A DNA stretch of 64,000 nucleotides from Ferruginibacter sp. HRS2-29 (GTDB lineage: Bacteria > Bacteroidota > Bacteroidia > Chitinophagales > Chitinophagaceae). Location of the stretch: positions 62,001 to 126,000 of the forward strand of contig NZ_RJUB01000005.1 in assembly GCF_024343615.1 (NCBI RefSeq). Direction: 5' to 3'. This document shows, in pieces, positions 51,292 to 60,749 of this stretch. Positions within the stretch are counted from its first letter, which is position 1. Every line of letters starts with the position of its first letter. Under the pieces are notes generated by a model, which was not told the DNA's origin, did not search any database, and saw only the letters and a program-made list of their open reading frames with translations. A program made the translations under genes and the position numbers.

Positions 51292-52584
51292 CTATAATAT
51301 ACACTTTAAGGTTATTTTCTTCAACCATTCTAATTTTTGCTGCAAGCTTGAACCGTCACCATACGATGGTCTCCCCAATTTGTGCCCCATTAAATCTGCT
51401 TGCAATCGATCCGGCGCATTAACACTTAACAACCGATCTTGAAAGCTATGGCGCAATGAGTAAGCCGTATGTTTTTTTGTAGGAAGAAGTTTGTGTTCGT
51501 TCAGATATTTATTCACCGTGGCCGAAAGATTATCAGGCTTTTCAAAGTAAGATGTAAATCCATTTGGAAACGCCGTAAAAGCTTCTAACGCGAAGCCCAC
51601 AAGGGGAATGACACGCCGACGATATTTCGTTTTTAAAGTATGCTTTTCTCGCGATGTGATAATGATGTGAGGAATGTCGTGATCGATTATGATATCTTCT
51701 TTTCGAAAACCTGTTAATTCAGAAAACCCTGCGCCGGTTTCAGCTAAGGCAAATAATGCGGCTTTTGCTTCAGCATTTAAGCCAGAAAGGTTCTTTTCAT
51801 TTAAAAGGGTATTAATGATATAATTGGTTTCAAAAGGCGGTCGTTTACCTTCTTCGCCTTTGTCGAGGATCAATTTTCTGAACAAATGTTTTATATCCAA
51901 ATTAAGATGAAAATTATCTGACACCGTTTCGATAATTGTTTTCGCAAAAACAATTTCTTTGTTTGCAGAAACAGGAATAATCTTTCCGTGCTGCACTCTT
52001 TCGATCAAAGCATCCTTAACCTTTATAGTATCTGAACGTGTCAATTCGTGGAGCGGCTTATCACCTACAACGGCAATAAAGTTTCGCATGGCTTTTTTGC
52101 GAGGGTTTTGCCATTTTCGGATTTGAGCACCGGTTTTATTCATGACAAGGTTTTTGGAGCAGGCCAGATATTTAGAAAAACAATCACTTAAGAGAATTAA
52201 CGGCTTGGCAACACCACCCGCCAAAGCCTCTACCTGTCGCGGCGCCTTTATAGATTTTTCGATGCGATCCAAACGCACGAAAATTTCGGAAAGGGGCATG
52301 TTTGCCAATTCAGCCGCAGGGTAATATCCAAACCCAAAAAGTCTGGCTGTTTTGACGGCCACGTTAAACTTGTCCAGGCTATGGAATGAGCCAGTTTTTA
52401 TTAACTGCTGCCAATAGTTCTCTATCTCTTGATTGCGGGCATGCGCAAGCTTCGCCGCTAATGCAGGGGAATCAGTTCGTAGCGATATTCTAATGAAAGG
52501 CCGCGGATCATAGGCCTTTAGGGAGCTGGGAGTACGGCGATAGTAATAGTAAGTCTTTTGTCTTTTTACGATGTAATTCATCAA
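51292..52584 (-). CDS. tyrosine recombinase (integrase)
   Basis: A 430-residue site-specific integrase. The N-terminus (MMNYIVKRQKTYYYYRRTPS) resembles DUF6538-type integrases; a SAM-like core-binding region follows. The catalytic part has HTAYSLRHSFQDRL, LMGHKLGRPSYGDG with the probable nucleophile Tyr, and an Arg-I region reading ETGAGFSELTGF, where most relatives have TGxR. It is likely responsible for integration at tRNA-Lys. It is encoded about 3.6 kb from the tRNA, with the defence operon in between. Confidence 0.88.
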   Translation of the reverse strand: MMNYIVKRQKTYYYYRRTPSSLKAYDPRPFIRISLRTDSPALAAKLAHARNQEIENYWQQLIKTGSFHSLDKFNVAVKTARLFGFGYYPAAELANMPLSEIFVRLDRIEKSIKAPRQVEALAGGVAKPLILLSDCFSKYLACSKNLVMNKTGAQIRKWQNPRKKAMRNFIAVVGDKPLHELTRSDTIKVKDALIERVQHGKIIPVSANKEIVFAKTIIETVSDNFHLNLDIKHLFRKLILDKGEEGKRPPFETNYIINTLLNEKNLSGLNAEAKAALFALAETGAGFSELTGFRKEDIIIDHDIPHIIITSREKHTLKTKYRRRVIPLVGFALEAFTAFPNGFTSYFEKPDNLSATVNKYLNEHKLLPTKKHTAYSLRHSFQDRLLSVNAPDRLQADLMGHKLGRPSYGDGSSLQQKLEWLKKITLKCIL

Positions 52585-52854
52585 ACTGTAGCCTCACTTG
52601 TGTGCCAAAATTGCGAAACAAGCGGACTGGTTTAATTACGTTACTTATGAAAAAACATAAAAATCGTGTTATTAACGATTTAAATGAGCCAAGGCATACG
52701 ATAGTAGGTCTGTCTTGGCGTCCCCAAGGAACGTATCTGCTTGTTTCTTAATTTTTAGGCAATTGGTTGAACTTAATAGAAAAATGATTCATTACACACT
52801 GAACAGTTGCGCAGAAATGTATCGCACTTTGTAACCCATTATCTATTCGCATAT
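52585..52854. other. region upstream of the integrase, only a 34-codon frame
   Basis: AT-rich. The only feature is a plus-strand frame at 52647-52751 (34 residues, ending RPQGTYLLVS) divergent from the integrase. It has no ribosome-binding site and is not convincing. No excisionase-like gene was recognised. Confidence 0.35.
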
Positions 52855-53028
52855 TTAATCTACCGCAAGATCATTGGCCAAGTCAAGAATTCTTTTTCTT
52901 TCTTTCGCTTTCTCGAGTTCATTTTGTAAACGCTCGAAAATTGGTAAATACTTATCGCCATATAAAGTAATAATCTTCGCAACTATTTTTATTCTCTTAA
53001 AAATATCATCGTAAGAATAGCTATTCAT
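52855..53028 (-). CDS. 57-residue hypothetical protein
   Basis: A small gene upstream of the integrase on the same strand. It has an ATG start, a helical and charged C-terminus (NELEKAKERKRILDLANDL) and no membrane segment. It reads like a real coiled-coil protein, and small helical genes next to integrases are common in such elements. Function unknown. Confidence 0.5.
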   Translation of the reverse strand: MNSYSYDDIFKRIKIVAKIITLYGDKYLPIFERLQNELEKAKERKRILDLANDLAVD

Positions 53029-53128
53029 TTATACCCCCTGCTAAATTGAGCAGGTTGAATATCAGATTGAGATGTCGAAAACAACAACATTCGACTTATT
53101 AATCTTTTTAAAATTTGTAATTTTAAAA

Positions 53129-53437
53129 ATGGAAATCAATTTTATTATGGAGACAGAAAAATTAAAGTCTCTAACATACACCGTCAATCTTCCTTACGCT
53201 AAAGAATATTTTAAAGATCGATTTCATTGTCTGGACACTCTGGATGTTTCTATCAAAGAACATCCGATCACAGACTTAAAGAATTACCAGCAATCATCAC
53301 ATCGATACGATTCACTAAAAAGATATTGTCATCTTAAAATATCTCTTTACCCAAATACTGAGCCTGAAGCTTTTCACGGGATTATCCAACGCTGCTTAAA
53401 TCAATTGGAGATACACCTAGGACTAATCTCCAAATAG
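53129..53437 (+). CDS. hypothetical protein (about 102 aa)
   Basis: Not recognised. A soluble alpha+beta protein (LTYTVNLPYAKEYFKDRF; DSLKRYCHLKISLYPN). The frame is open from ATG53072, but the first 19 residues are AT-rich and look non-coding; ATG53129 or ATG53147 is more likely. It is divergent from the small gene at 52855 and may be a regulatory or accessory protein of the element. Confidence 0.55.
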   Translation: MEINFIMETEKLKSLTYTVNLPYAKEYFKDRFHCLDTLDVSIKEHPITDLKNYQQSSHRYDSLKRYCHLKISLYPNTEPEAFHGIIQRCLNQLEIHLGLISK

Positions 53438-53797
53438 TTCATACAATCGTATGGCTGCACATATCATTGTAGGATTGAAATTTAAAAACCCGAATTTTGT
53501 TGCAAACATTATGTCGAATCGATTATTTACTTCCCACTTTCAATTTTCGGAAGTGACTTTCATTTCTTTGGTAGTCAAAAAATCAAAAAGGGCGTGATAA
53601 ATGTTTTCTTCAAAAAAGCTGTGTGATAAGCACGGCGCTCGAAACCTACCTCAATACAAACAGATTTGCGTTGATGTCCCACTGGCATTCGGTCATGGCA
53701 TAACAATGTAAAATTTTCTCAAAAAGAAGAGGGAAAACCCTGCAAGGCTTTCCCTCCTTTAAATATCCATCCCTGCAACCCGTCTAAAGGAGCTTCG
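53438..53797. other. non-coding spacer with a hairpin
   Basis: No convincing frame. GAGGGAAA (53729-53736) pairs with TTTCCCTC (53749-53756) and a CTTT tract follows, a weak terminator or leader hairpin. An AAAGGAG Shine-Dalgarno sequence stands 6 bases before the next ATG, unusual for the chromosome part but repeated before the RadC gene. Confidence 0.45.
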
Positions 53798-54706
53798 ATG
53801 AACATCGAACAAGCTAAAGCTATACCCATTTCCGTAATTCTTGACAAGCTGAATCTTAAGCCGCAGCGCACAAACGGCCATAAGCAGCTTTATTTCTCTC
53901 CGCTTCGTAATGAAAAGACACCAAGCCTGTGGGTAGATGGCCATAAAAACCTTTGGCATGACTACGGGGATATGCAGTGGCAGGGTGGCGATAGTATTCA
54001 CCTAGTTCTTGCTTACCTGTTTTATCAAAACATGGATCACCATGTCAGCGATGCCTTACGTTGGCTACGGAACATGACAGGATTTATCCCTGTTATCCGA
54101 CCTGTGATTGATCCAAACGAATTACCAAAGGATAAAAGTCTTGTTATAACCAGCACGAACAAGATTACAAAGTCATACCTTTTTGAATACGGCAATAGTC
54201 GCGGTATTCCTCCTTCTGTTCTAACACAATACTTTCAACAGGCAATTGTCCTAAACAATTCGACAGGCCTTCGTTTTCATACGCTCTCCATGCGCAATGA
54301 TATGAAAGGTTATGAATTACGGAATGAAAAATTTAAAGGATGCATTGGGAGAAAGTACATTACTTTCATCCGAGGCACACAGCCTAAGCCCGATGGTATC
54401 AATATTTTCGAAGGCGCTTTCGATTTTGTGTCACTCATTGCGCAGCAGAACGGAAAATCCTTAAAAAATGATTCAATGATTTTGCATTCTTTGAGCAACC
54501 TTAAAAAGTCGACAGCTTACATCCGAAACTATGGATATAAAAATTGTTTCACCTGGATGGATAATGACCAGGCCGGTATCGAGGCCACAAAAGCGTGGAC
54601 AGAATTTTGCAAAACCGAAGAACATCTCTTGCACGTTCCCATGAACCGATATTACACGCCCTATAAGGACGTCAATGCGGCTCATATGGCAAAGCTTGAA
54701 CTGTAA
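53798..54706 (+). CDS. toprim-domain protein, mobile-element primase-like
   Basis: A 302-residue DnaG-related protein. The N-terminus (FSPLRNEKTPSLWVDGHKNL; WHDYGDMQWQGGDSIHLV) resembles a CHC2-type primase domain that has lost its cysteines. The C-terminal half has a toprim pair: FEGAFDFVSL (Glu) and TWMDNDQAGIEATKAW (DxD). Such proteins start replication or strand synthesis after transfer of conjugative elements. The gene has a clear SD site and is followed by RadC after 11 bases. Confidence 0.8.
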   Translation: MNIEQAKAIPISVILDKLNLKPQRTNGHKQLYFSPLRNEKTPSLWVDGHKNLWHDYGDMQWQGGDSIHLVLAYLFYQNMDHHVSDALRWLRNMTGFIPVIRPVIDPNELPKDKSLVITSTNKITKSYLFEYGNSRGIPPSVLTQYFQQAIVLNNSTGLRFHTLSMRNDMKGYELRNEKFKGCIGRKYITFIRGTQPKPDGINIFEGAFDFVSLIAQQNGKSLKNDSMILHSLSNLKKSTAYIRNYGYKNCFTWMDNDQAGIEATKAWTEFCKTEEHLLHVPMNRYYTPYKDVNAAHMAKLEL

Positions 54707-54717
54707 GGAGAGATAAA

Positions 54718-55191
54718 ATGACAGAAACATCACGAACACTTTTTGCAGTGTCAGAAATCGAACTAATCTACCGAAATGATCTTGACCCGGAGGACAGGAT
54801 CAAAATTTCAGGGACGGAAACAGCCTATCAATTACTTTTATCCGTGTGGGATGAGAATAAGATTCAACTTGTCGAGCAGTTCTACATGCTCATGCTTGAC
54901 CGGGACAATTCCTGTCTAGGGGTTTCTCACCTTGCCACCGGCGGCGTGTCGTCATGTATTGTTGATCCTAAAGTTGCTTTCGCCACAGCACTAAAGGCAA
55001 GGGCGACAGGTTTGATCCTTGCGCATAATCACCCTTCAGGTGATTTAAGGCCAAGTCGCGCAGATCAGCTTGTGACGCAAAAGTTTGTAGAGGCTGGGAG
55101 ATTTTTGGACATTCCAATAATTGATCATCTGATCGTCAATCCATACAGTTTCTATTCTTTTGCCTCTCATGATCTTATTCAGCCTCAATAA
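54718..55191 (+). CDS. RadC-like JAB-domain protein of a mobile element
   Basis: A 157-residue protein with the JAMM metal motif AHNHPSGDLRPSRAD. Chromosomal RadC has an extra N-terminal helix-hairpin-helix that is missing here; this short form is typical of integrated elements and some defence islands. Precise function unknown. It is coupled with the toprim gene and has its own AAGGAGAG site. Confidence 0.85.
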   Translation: MTETSRTLFAVSEIELIYRNDLDPEDRIKISGTETAYQLLLSVWDENKIQLVEQFYMLMLDRDNSCLGVSHLATGGVSSCIVDPKVAFATALKARATGLILAHNHPSGDLRPSRADQLVTQKFVEAGRFLDIPIIDHLIVNPYSFYSFASHDLIQPQ

Positions 55192-55236
55192 TTTCAAACC
55201 GTACACAAATGTAATCCCCAACCGAAAGGCCTTAAA

Positions 55237-56160
55237 ATGCAACCTTCCGAAAATGCCGCATCGTCTGTAGAAAATACAGCAGTTAGAAAAGACATTCATC
55301 AACAGGTCACAGATGTCATCATTGATCAATTAGAAAAAGGCACGATCCCGTGGCAACAAACCTGGATCAATAATAATCCGCTGTTCCGCATTCCCAAAAA
55401 TTATGTCACCGGCAATAAATATCGCGGCGTAAATATTCTACTGCTTTGGTCGGCCGCACAGACCCATAACTATTCTACCCAGGAATGGGCGAGCTTCAAA
55501 CAATGGCAATCTAAAAATGAAATGGTTCGCAAAGGAGAGAAGGGCAATATGATTGTTTATGCCGACACATTTGAAAAAGAGGTTGACGGAGAATTGAAGA
55601 AAATCCCGTTTCTTAAATACTCAGTCGTTTTTAATCGGGCACAGTTGGCCAGTTACGACCCTGACGAGATCATTGAACTAACTTCCATGCCGCAAGTCGA
55701 TAGAATTAGTATAGCAGATGATTTTGTTGCCAACACGTTCGCAAATATTGAACATCGCGACGGCGGGGCTTCATATGTTCCATCCTTAGATAAGATATTT
55801 ATGCCTAAACCTACATCCTTTATCAAAATTGGAAACAGCACGGCGACTGAAAATTATTACTCCACACTATTGCATGAACTGACCCATTGGACAGGACATT
55901 CATCACGATTGAACCGTTTGACAAAAACTAATTACGGTAGCAATGATTACGCTTTGGAAGAACTCGTAGCTGAATTGGGAGCAGCCTTTCTCACCACAGA
56001 GTTAGGTATAACGACTCCCGAAAAAGAAAATCATGCAGGATATATCGCAAGCTGGCTGAGGGTTTTGAAGGATGACAAACACTTTATTATTTCTGCAGCC
56101 AGTGAAGCTAGCAAAGCTGTCGAACGTTTAATTGATATGCAGCCTTTAAAGTTTAATTAA
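55237..56160 (+). CDS. ArdC-like antirestriction/zincin protein
   Basis: A 307-residue protein with the N-terminal ssDNA-binding-type region of ArdC (GTIPWQQTWINNNPLFRIPK; GVNILLLWSAA; EWASFKQWQSKN) and a C-terminal zincin domain (LLHELTHWTGHSSRLN, with a second acidic EELVAELGAAFL). ArdC proteins of plasmids protect incoming single-stranded DNA from host nucleases. A good terminator follows, so toprim-RadC-ArdC is one unit. Confidence 0.85.
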   Translation: MQPSENAASSVENTAVRKDIHQQVTDVIIDQLEKGTIPWQQTWINNNPLFRIPKNYVTGNKYRGVNILLLWSAAQTHNYSTQEWASFKQWQSKNEMVRKGEKGNMIVYADTFEKEVDGELKKIPFLKYSVVFNRAQLASYDPDEIIELTSMPQVDRISIADDFVANTFANIEHRDGGASYVPSLDKIFMPKPTSFIKIGNSTATENYYSTLLHELTHWTGHSSRLNRLTKTNYGSNDYALEELVAELGAAFLTTELGITTPEKENHAGYIASWLRVLKDDKHFIISAASEASKAVERLIDMQPLKFN

Positions 56161-56165
56161 AAGTC

Positions 56166-56194
56166 AAAGCCTCGGTTTGAGCCGAGGCTTTTTA
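56166..56194 (+). terminator. intrinsic terminator after the ArdC gene
   Basis: AAAGCCTCGG (56166-56175) pairs exactly with CCGAGGCTTT (56182-56191), then TTTAA. It ends the toprim-RadC-ArdC operon. Confidence 0.88.
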
Positions 56195-56348
56195 ATATCT
56201 TAATGATGACAATCTATGATACGACCTCATTATAAACCTTAACAATTGCCGGGCTTTGCGGTTTAAAAAATAGCTTTGTACAAAGCTGAATATCAATAGA
56301 AAAGTTAACATTTTGAAGTTTGCTATTTTTTTATGTAATTTTATCGAA

Positions 56349-56834
56349 ATGCCTAGAAAGAAAAGATATTTGATAACCAAGGCTAGACATAAGACTATGT
56401 TTAACTCTAGCGCTATGGTCAAGACAAATTCTTCATTTGAAAATTCACCTCTCGATTTTCTTAATCCTCGTTTTTATAGCCATATCATATCATATGTTCC
56501 GCAAAAACTGGATAAATTAGTTGATGATGCCCGTAGCGGTGTGGTAACAATAGTAAAATCTAATATTTTTCTTTCATATTTTCTTTTAGGAAAGCGTATT
56601 AAAATGTGGGCAGGCATCAAACCACCATCCGATGAAGAACGCAATCTTGCTCATCGTATATCTTATATTAAAACGATTGCAACTGAAGGTGCTGAAGATA
56701 TTTTAAGATATGGTAATTTAATGGAAGAGGATAAAGAATACATTCGTAGTTTTGAAAATTCTAACTTGGATGAACTAAATGCTGAGTTAGCGAATTTGCG
56801 AAATCAACTTTATCATAACGAACTAGCTTTGTAA
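56349..56834 (+). CDS. hypothetical protein (161 aa)
   Basis: Not recognised. It has a basic N-terminus (MPRKKRYLITKARHK), a middle part with one moderately hydrophobic segment (SNIFLSYFLLGKRIKMWAG) and an acidic helical end. ATG56349 is preferred over a TTG at 56313. It converges with the acetyltransferase-like gene and overlaps it by 22 bases. AT-rich; likely cargo of the element. Confidence 0.55.
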   Translation: MPRKKRYLITKARHKTMFNSSAMVKTNSSFENSPLDFLNPRFYSHIISYVPQKLDKLVDDARSGVVTIVKSNIFLSYFLLGKRIKMWAGIKPPSDEERNLAHRISYIKTIATEGAEDILRYGNLMEEDKEYIRSFENSNLDELNAELANLRNQLYHNELAL

Positions 56835-57457
56835 TTGGCGAATGTTTCCCTACTTGGTGAACCTTCCTTCAAATCGAAAACACCGCCCCAACTTTCCCCT
56901 TCTTTATCCCAGAGTAATTTGTATTCATCCGAATACGATGTAAATTCTAATAAATTTTCAAAGTTTTCGTCTTCCTTAATTTTCTTTTCTAATTTGCGAT
57001 CAGATATAAATTTCTCGAAATTTATTTGAGACAGTTTATCCATTCTAAATCCGTATCGATGCCATAACTTGTAACCGAGGTAGGGAGTTCTTCCATCGCT
57101 ATGCATACCTCTGGCAGCTTCACAATCTATAAAATCAAATCCCAATCGAATTGCATTTTCTATTTTCGAAATCATAATTCTTTCGCCATACCCGGGGGCT
57201 ATAATCAGTTCAGCGTGAATTGAGTTATTATAAAATCTCAATTCTGTCTCAATACAAAAGAGAAGTTCAGTTACTAATAGCTGAGGGCTTGGGTAGTATT
57301 TATGCATATCTTTTTTTCTAAGATCATGAAATGGTTTTACCCCATATGCTCCCGTTAAACTGAATGCTTCATCGTAAGGAATTCCCGTAACTCTAGGAAA
57401 GCTTTCCTCATCCATTAATTCTCTACAGTCTTTATCAAATGGCTTTCTTATAATCAT
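56813..57457 (-). CDS. GNAT-like hypothetical protein
   Basis: A 214-residue soluble protein. The segment MISKIENAIRLGFDFIDCEA followed by GYKLWHRYGFRM resembles the end of a GNAT acetyltransferase fold, but the acetyl-CoA loop is not clear. ATG57457 (MIIRKPFDKDCRELMDEESF) looks more natural than an earlier start. Possibly the antitoxin or toxin of a pair with the convergent gene; this is speculation. Confidence 0.55.
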   Translation of the reverse strand: MIIRKPFDKDCRELMDEESFPRVTGIPYDEAFSLTGAYGVKPFHDLRKKDMHKYYPSPQLLVTELLFCIETELRFYNNSIHAELIIAPGYGERIMISKIENAIRLGFDFIDCEAARGMHSDGRTPYLGYKLWHRYGFRMDKLSQINFEKFISDRKLEKKIKEDENFENLLEFTSYSDEYKLLWDKEGESWGGVFDLKEGSPSRETFANYKASSL

Positions 57458-57507
57458 ATTTTTTATTTTGGTAATGTAATATAAAATCAATTATCAACAA
57501 ATCTCCT

Positions 57508-57879
57508 TCACATATTTTTTTCTGTAATTGTAATTTGACTTATTTTTTGATTTGCTTGTTCAGCTAGTTCAGAATATCGTTCATCTATACAATTAAGAAT
57601 TCTTGGCACATGATTGAATAATTTTTGATAAAGTATTTCAAGTTTTACACCTTCCACTATAATCTTGTGGGAAGTGAAATTTAGAGTAATCGAATTTTCC
57701 GAAGGCTGATACTCACACGAAACCAAATAACTGTAGTTCAAAAAAAGCATGTTCCCGTTAGCCTGAACAAAACAAACATTTCTGACATTGCTACCGGAGT
57801 GATAATTTTCGTCCTTGGCCGCGGGATCGTTCTCCTTCATTTCATCCACTTTAAGCTTAAAATTAAATTCCTGGCTCAT
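57508..57879 (-). CDS. hypothetical protein (123 aa), coupled to the relaxase
   Basis: Not recognised. A soluble protein, likely beta in the middle (NVCFVQANGNMLFLNYSYLV) with a helical end (YSELAEQANQKISQITIT). The start overlaps the relaxase stop by 17 bases, so it is translationally coupled. Its placement suggests a role in transfer or DNA processing. Confidence 0.6.
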   Translation of the reverse strand: MSQEFNFKLKVDEMKENDPAAKDENYHSGSNVRNVCFVQANGNMLFLNYSYLVSCEYQPSENSITLNFTSHKIIVEGVKLEILYQKLFNHVPRILNCIDERYSELAEQANQKISQITITEKNM

Positions 57880-60601
57880 AATCCCTTTCTATTTTAGCTG
57901 ATGAATAGTTTTTGTCTCTTTCTTTTGTTCTAACTTTTTCTGCATATTCCTTGCGTTGATTATTGATAACATGATCTAAATGAATGCTATCTTTTACGAC
58001 CAACTCGGTTGCTGATTGTCGGTCGCCGAAGTTAGAGGCATATCTAAGTAATGATTCCTTGTCGTCAGTGTAAATCTTTGCCGAGTGTTTACCCCTCGAT
58101 ACTGATACATAAAATTGTTTTGCATCTGTTGCTGCAAAGGTTGACGCAGGCTGAGATATCAAAACGTGATCGACCGTCTTTCCTTGTGCCGCATGCGAGG
58201 TTATAACATGCGCATGGGCGAGATAACCAAACTCTTTATTGATCTTGTAGCGTGCCTTGCTGATTTTGTTTTGAAGTGTGATTTCTCCTTTTTTGGACAC
58301 GGCGAGAACTTCTAGAATGTTGCCATTGTCAAGCCGTTTTTTGTTATCATCAAATCCACCTTTAGTGATTCTGATCTTGTCTCCTTTCGAAATTTTAATT
58401 TCTGCCCGTTCAAATACATCAAATCTGTCAGGCATCTGATGTGGCAAATATTTTTCCTCGCCAGAATCATTCACGATTTTGGTTTTGCCTTTATCCGACT
58501 GCTTAATTGTCCAAAAAGAACCACGTTTGATCTTATGAACGTTTTGGTTGAACTGAATTACTTGACCTTCTTTAATGTTTCGCCAGTCCGTTTTCTGCGC
58601 TTCAGTCAAATTTTGATTGATCAATTTCTTTGCTGTTATCTCTTTTTTACCAATCAGCTTATTAGCTTTCATTGACTCCCTGATATAGCGGGTCAATTGT
58701 TCGCCTTGTTGATGGGTGGGTGAAATAATCAGGGCTGATTTGCGCTTTTTCAGAAACGCGAGGTAATCTTTTACAATACTATCATTGGGGTTCAAGGGAT
58801 CGATTTCTTCAATCGCCCCCATGGTTTCCAGTTTCCCGAATGCAGACACTATTTTGCCTTTTGACAAATCTTCGACCGTTTCCTTATACAGCATATCCTG
58901 CTGGCGATGGATTTTACCAACTTCGGCTGTTGTAATCCCACCGACAGTATTGAGTATTCTAAGCGCGTCACCGCGCACGACACTGGCGTGTTGGCGGGTA
59001 TCGCCTCCTAAGATGAGTTGGGCATTTTGATTGGTGGCCAGCTTTAGTAAGGCTGTCATATCTTTTGTGCCAAGCAGCCCCGCTTCATCAACCCACAGCA
59101 CCCCATTTTTTAATTCATCCTTCATTTTCTTATCGAGCAACAATTTTGCAACGGTTGTCGCTTGTTCAAAACCTTCTTCCTTCAATGTCCCTCTTGACGC
59201 ACTGGAAGAGGGCGCAACCGTCGTGATAGTTTTGCCTTTTTCTTCAAAGAGACGTTTCGCCTCTTTCATCAAAGTTGTCTTGCCCGCGCCCGCAACACCC
59301 CTGATAATGGAAACCCGGTGGGATGTGGTCAGGACATGCCTGACGGCATTGGCCTGTTGACCTTCCAGTTTGGTGTTTGGCGAATGGGAATAAAGTGGCC
59401 GAAGTTGTCCCTGGCCTTTACGGGCAAGATCAACCATCTCTTTTTCTTCTGCTAATACGCCCTTGGTCGTACAAACAAACCTGTTTTTGTCCTTGACTTT
59501 GATAATCCTCAAATCGGATCGTACGGCCTGGGCGATGGCATCGCTAGTTATCCTTCGGTCTCCGATGCCATGCCTGAAGGCCGATTCCAGCAAACGCCGT
59601 TCGCCGATAACCGATGCGCGTTCAAAAGAATGCTTCAAGGCATAGTCTACACAATTCAAGGTCGTCAGCTTCAGGTGAAAGGATTTTTGCGCATACCGAA
59701 TGGCTTTATCCTTATCGGCCGCAGGGATGCCTTTGAATTCCTTTATCTGTTGCCGCCAAATCGTTTTTAATTCCGACATGGACAATCCTTTTTGCTTTTT
59801 TGATCGGGTTCGTGCACCAACTGCGCTTAGCTTTTCGCTGTCGGTGATACCATGCTCCTTTGCATAACGCCCAATCTCATCGGTACGTTTGGAAAACAAT
59901 CCGATCACGGCTTCCGGCACACCTTCCAGTTCAAACGATTTTCCTGTTCGCTTGATGCTATATCCGCATTCGATCAGCCGATCCGAAAACACCTTATGGA
60001 ACATGGCTTGGTAATAGGGCATGTCTTTCTTGATCTCTGCAAAATCCCCGGCTTTAATTCTTTTCTCTTCTTTATCCCAAGTAGCATTATAGACGTAACA
60101 ATGACTATGCAAGTGCGGGTCGGGAGCATGGCCGTCAACCGGGCGGGCGGTCTGGTGCATAAATTCGGCCCACAGTATCTCGTCCGTTGCCCTGTTGTGG
60201 TAAGAGCCGTCTTTCCTTACCCGTGTCTGGCAATCCTTCTCTATGGCTTTCATCACCTCGTTTACGCTGGTTTGGAAAGCATCCGAAATATGGGTGTCTT
60301 TTGACAGGGCATGGACAATAGAGACCGACTTGGGCGCGTGGAAGTTAATATCATAGCCGGCCCGTCTTTTTTGCCGTGTTCGAGGGGTGAGGGGTTCTCC
60401 CGTTTTTGGATTGCGGTTTTCGCACAAACTGAAAAAGATCTCTTTCGTAACTTCTTCGCCCAGCCCAAGGCGATCCCGGAGGCGGCCATGAAGCCCTCTG
60501 GAAAGTTCCTGGTCGTTTATGTAATAATCGGATTTTGAAAGTGCGTCAGAAAAATATGCCTTAGCATGACCTTCCGAGGCGCTTTGTATCATGCGAATCA
60601 T
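57863..60601 (-). CDS. MobF-type relaxase-helicase (TraI/TrwC-like)
   Basis: A 912-residue conjugative relaxase. Tyrosines at 26-27 (SKSDYYINDQELSRG) are candidate nicking residues; the metal-binding histidines are in HAPDPHLHSHCYVYN. The second half is a RecD-like helicase with Walker A RGVAGAGKTTLMKEA and Walker B VLWVDEAGLLGT, and a late AHVITSHAAQGKTVDHVLIS motif. It nicks at an origin of transfer (not identified) and unwinds the strand. MobF relaxases are typical of conjugative or mobilizable elements. Confidence 0.92.
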   Translation of the reverse strand: MIRMIQSASEGHAKAYFSDALSKSDYYINDQELSRGLHGRLRDRLGLGEEVTKEIFFSLCENRNPKTGEPLTPRTRQKRRAGYDINFHAPKSVSIVHALSKDTHISDAFQTSVNEVMKAIEKDCQTRVRKDGSYHNRATDEILWAEFMHQTARPVDGHAPDPHLHSHCYVYNATWDKEEKRIKAGDFAEIKKDMPYYQAMFHKVFSDRLIECGYSIKRTGKSFELEGVPEAVIGLFSKRTDEIGRYAKEHGITDSEKLSAVGARTRSKKQKGLSMSELKTIWRQQIKEFKGIPAADKDKAIRYAQKSFHLKLTTLNCVDYALKHSFERASVIGERRLLESAFRHGIGDRRITSDAIAQAVRSDLRIIKVKDKNRFVCTTKGVLAEEKEMVDLARKGQGQLRPLYSHSPNTKLEGQQANAVRHVLTTSHRVSIIRGVAGAGKTTLMKEAKRLFEEKGKTITTVAPSSSASRGTLKEEGFEQATTVAKLLLDKKMKDELKNGVLWVDEAGLLGTKDMTALLKLATNQNAQLILGGDTRQHASVVRGDALRILNTVGGITTAEVGKIHRQQDMLYKETVEDLSKGKIVSAFGKLETMGAIEEIDPLNPNDSIVKDYLAFLKKRKSALIISPTHQQGEQLTRYIRESMKANKLIGKKEITAKKLINQNLTEAQKTDWRNIKEGQVIQFNQNVHKIKRGSFWTIKQSDKGKTKIVNDSGEEKYLPHQMPDRFDVFERAEIKISKGDKIRITKGGFDDNKKRLDNGNILEVLAVSKKGEITLQNKISKARYKINKEFGYLAHAHVITSHAAQGKTVDHVLISQPASTFAATDAKQFYVSVSRGKHSAKIYTDDKESLLRYASNFGDRQSATELVVKDSIHLDHVINNQRKEYAEKVRTKERDKNYSSAKIERDYEPGI

Positions 60602-60749
60602 CGGTGCGATTTATAGAGTGCTTTGTTTGTCAAAACCACATAATTCGGGTCGTTAACTTTTAGAAGTCTGCGCATATCCTAAGCACAGCTTTTTCAGAAT
60701 TCTTAACGGCCTTTTTTTCATCAGACGTCTCTCCTATGCACAGCTTAGG
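60602..60749. other. spacer upstream of the relaxase, possible transfer-origin region
   Basis: A 148-base gap between the membrane protein gene and the relaxase. Repeats such as AAGCACAGC (60679) and GCACAGCTTAGG (60737) hint at structure, but no oriT could be defined. Its location just upstream of the relaxase makes it the first place to look. Confidence 0.3.

Noticed and set aside
52647..52751. A 34-codon plus-strand frame upstream of the integrase (possible excisionase)
   Set aside because: Too short, no helix-turn-helix pattern and no ribosome-binding site; mentioned only as part of the spacer.
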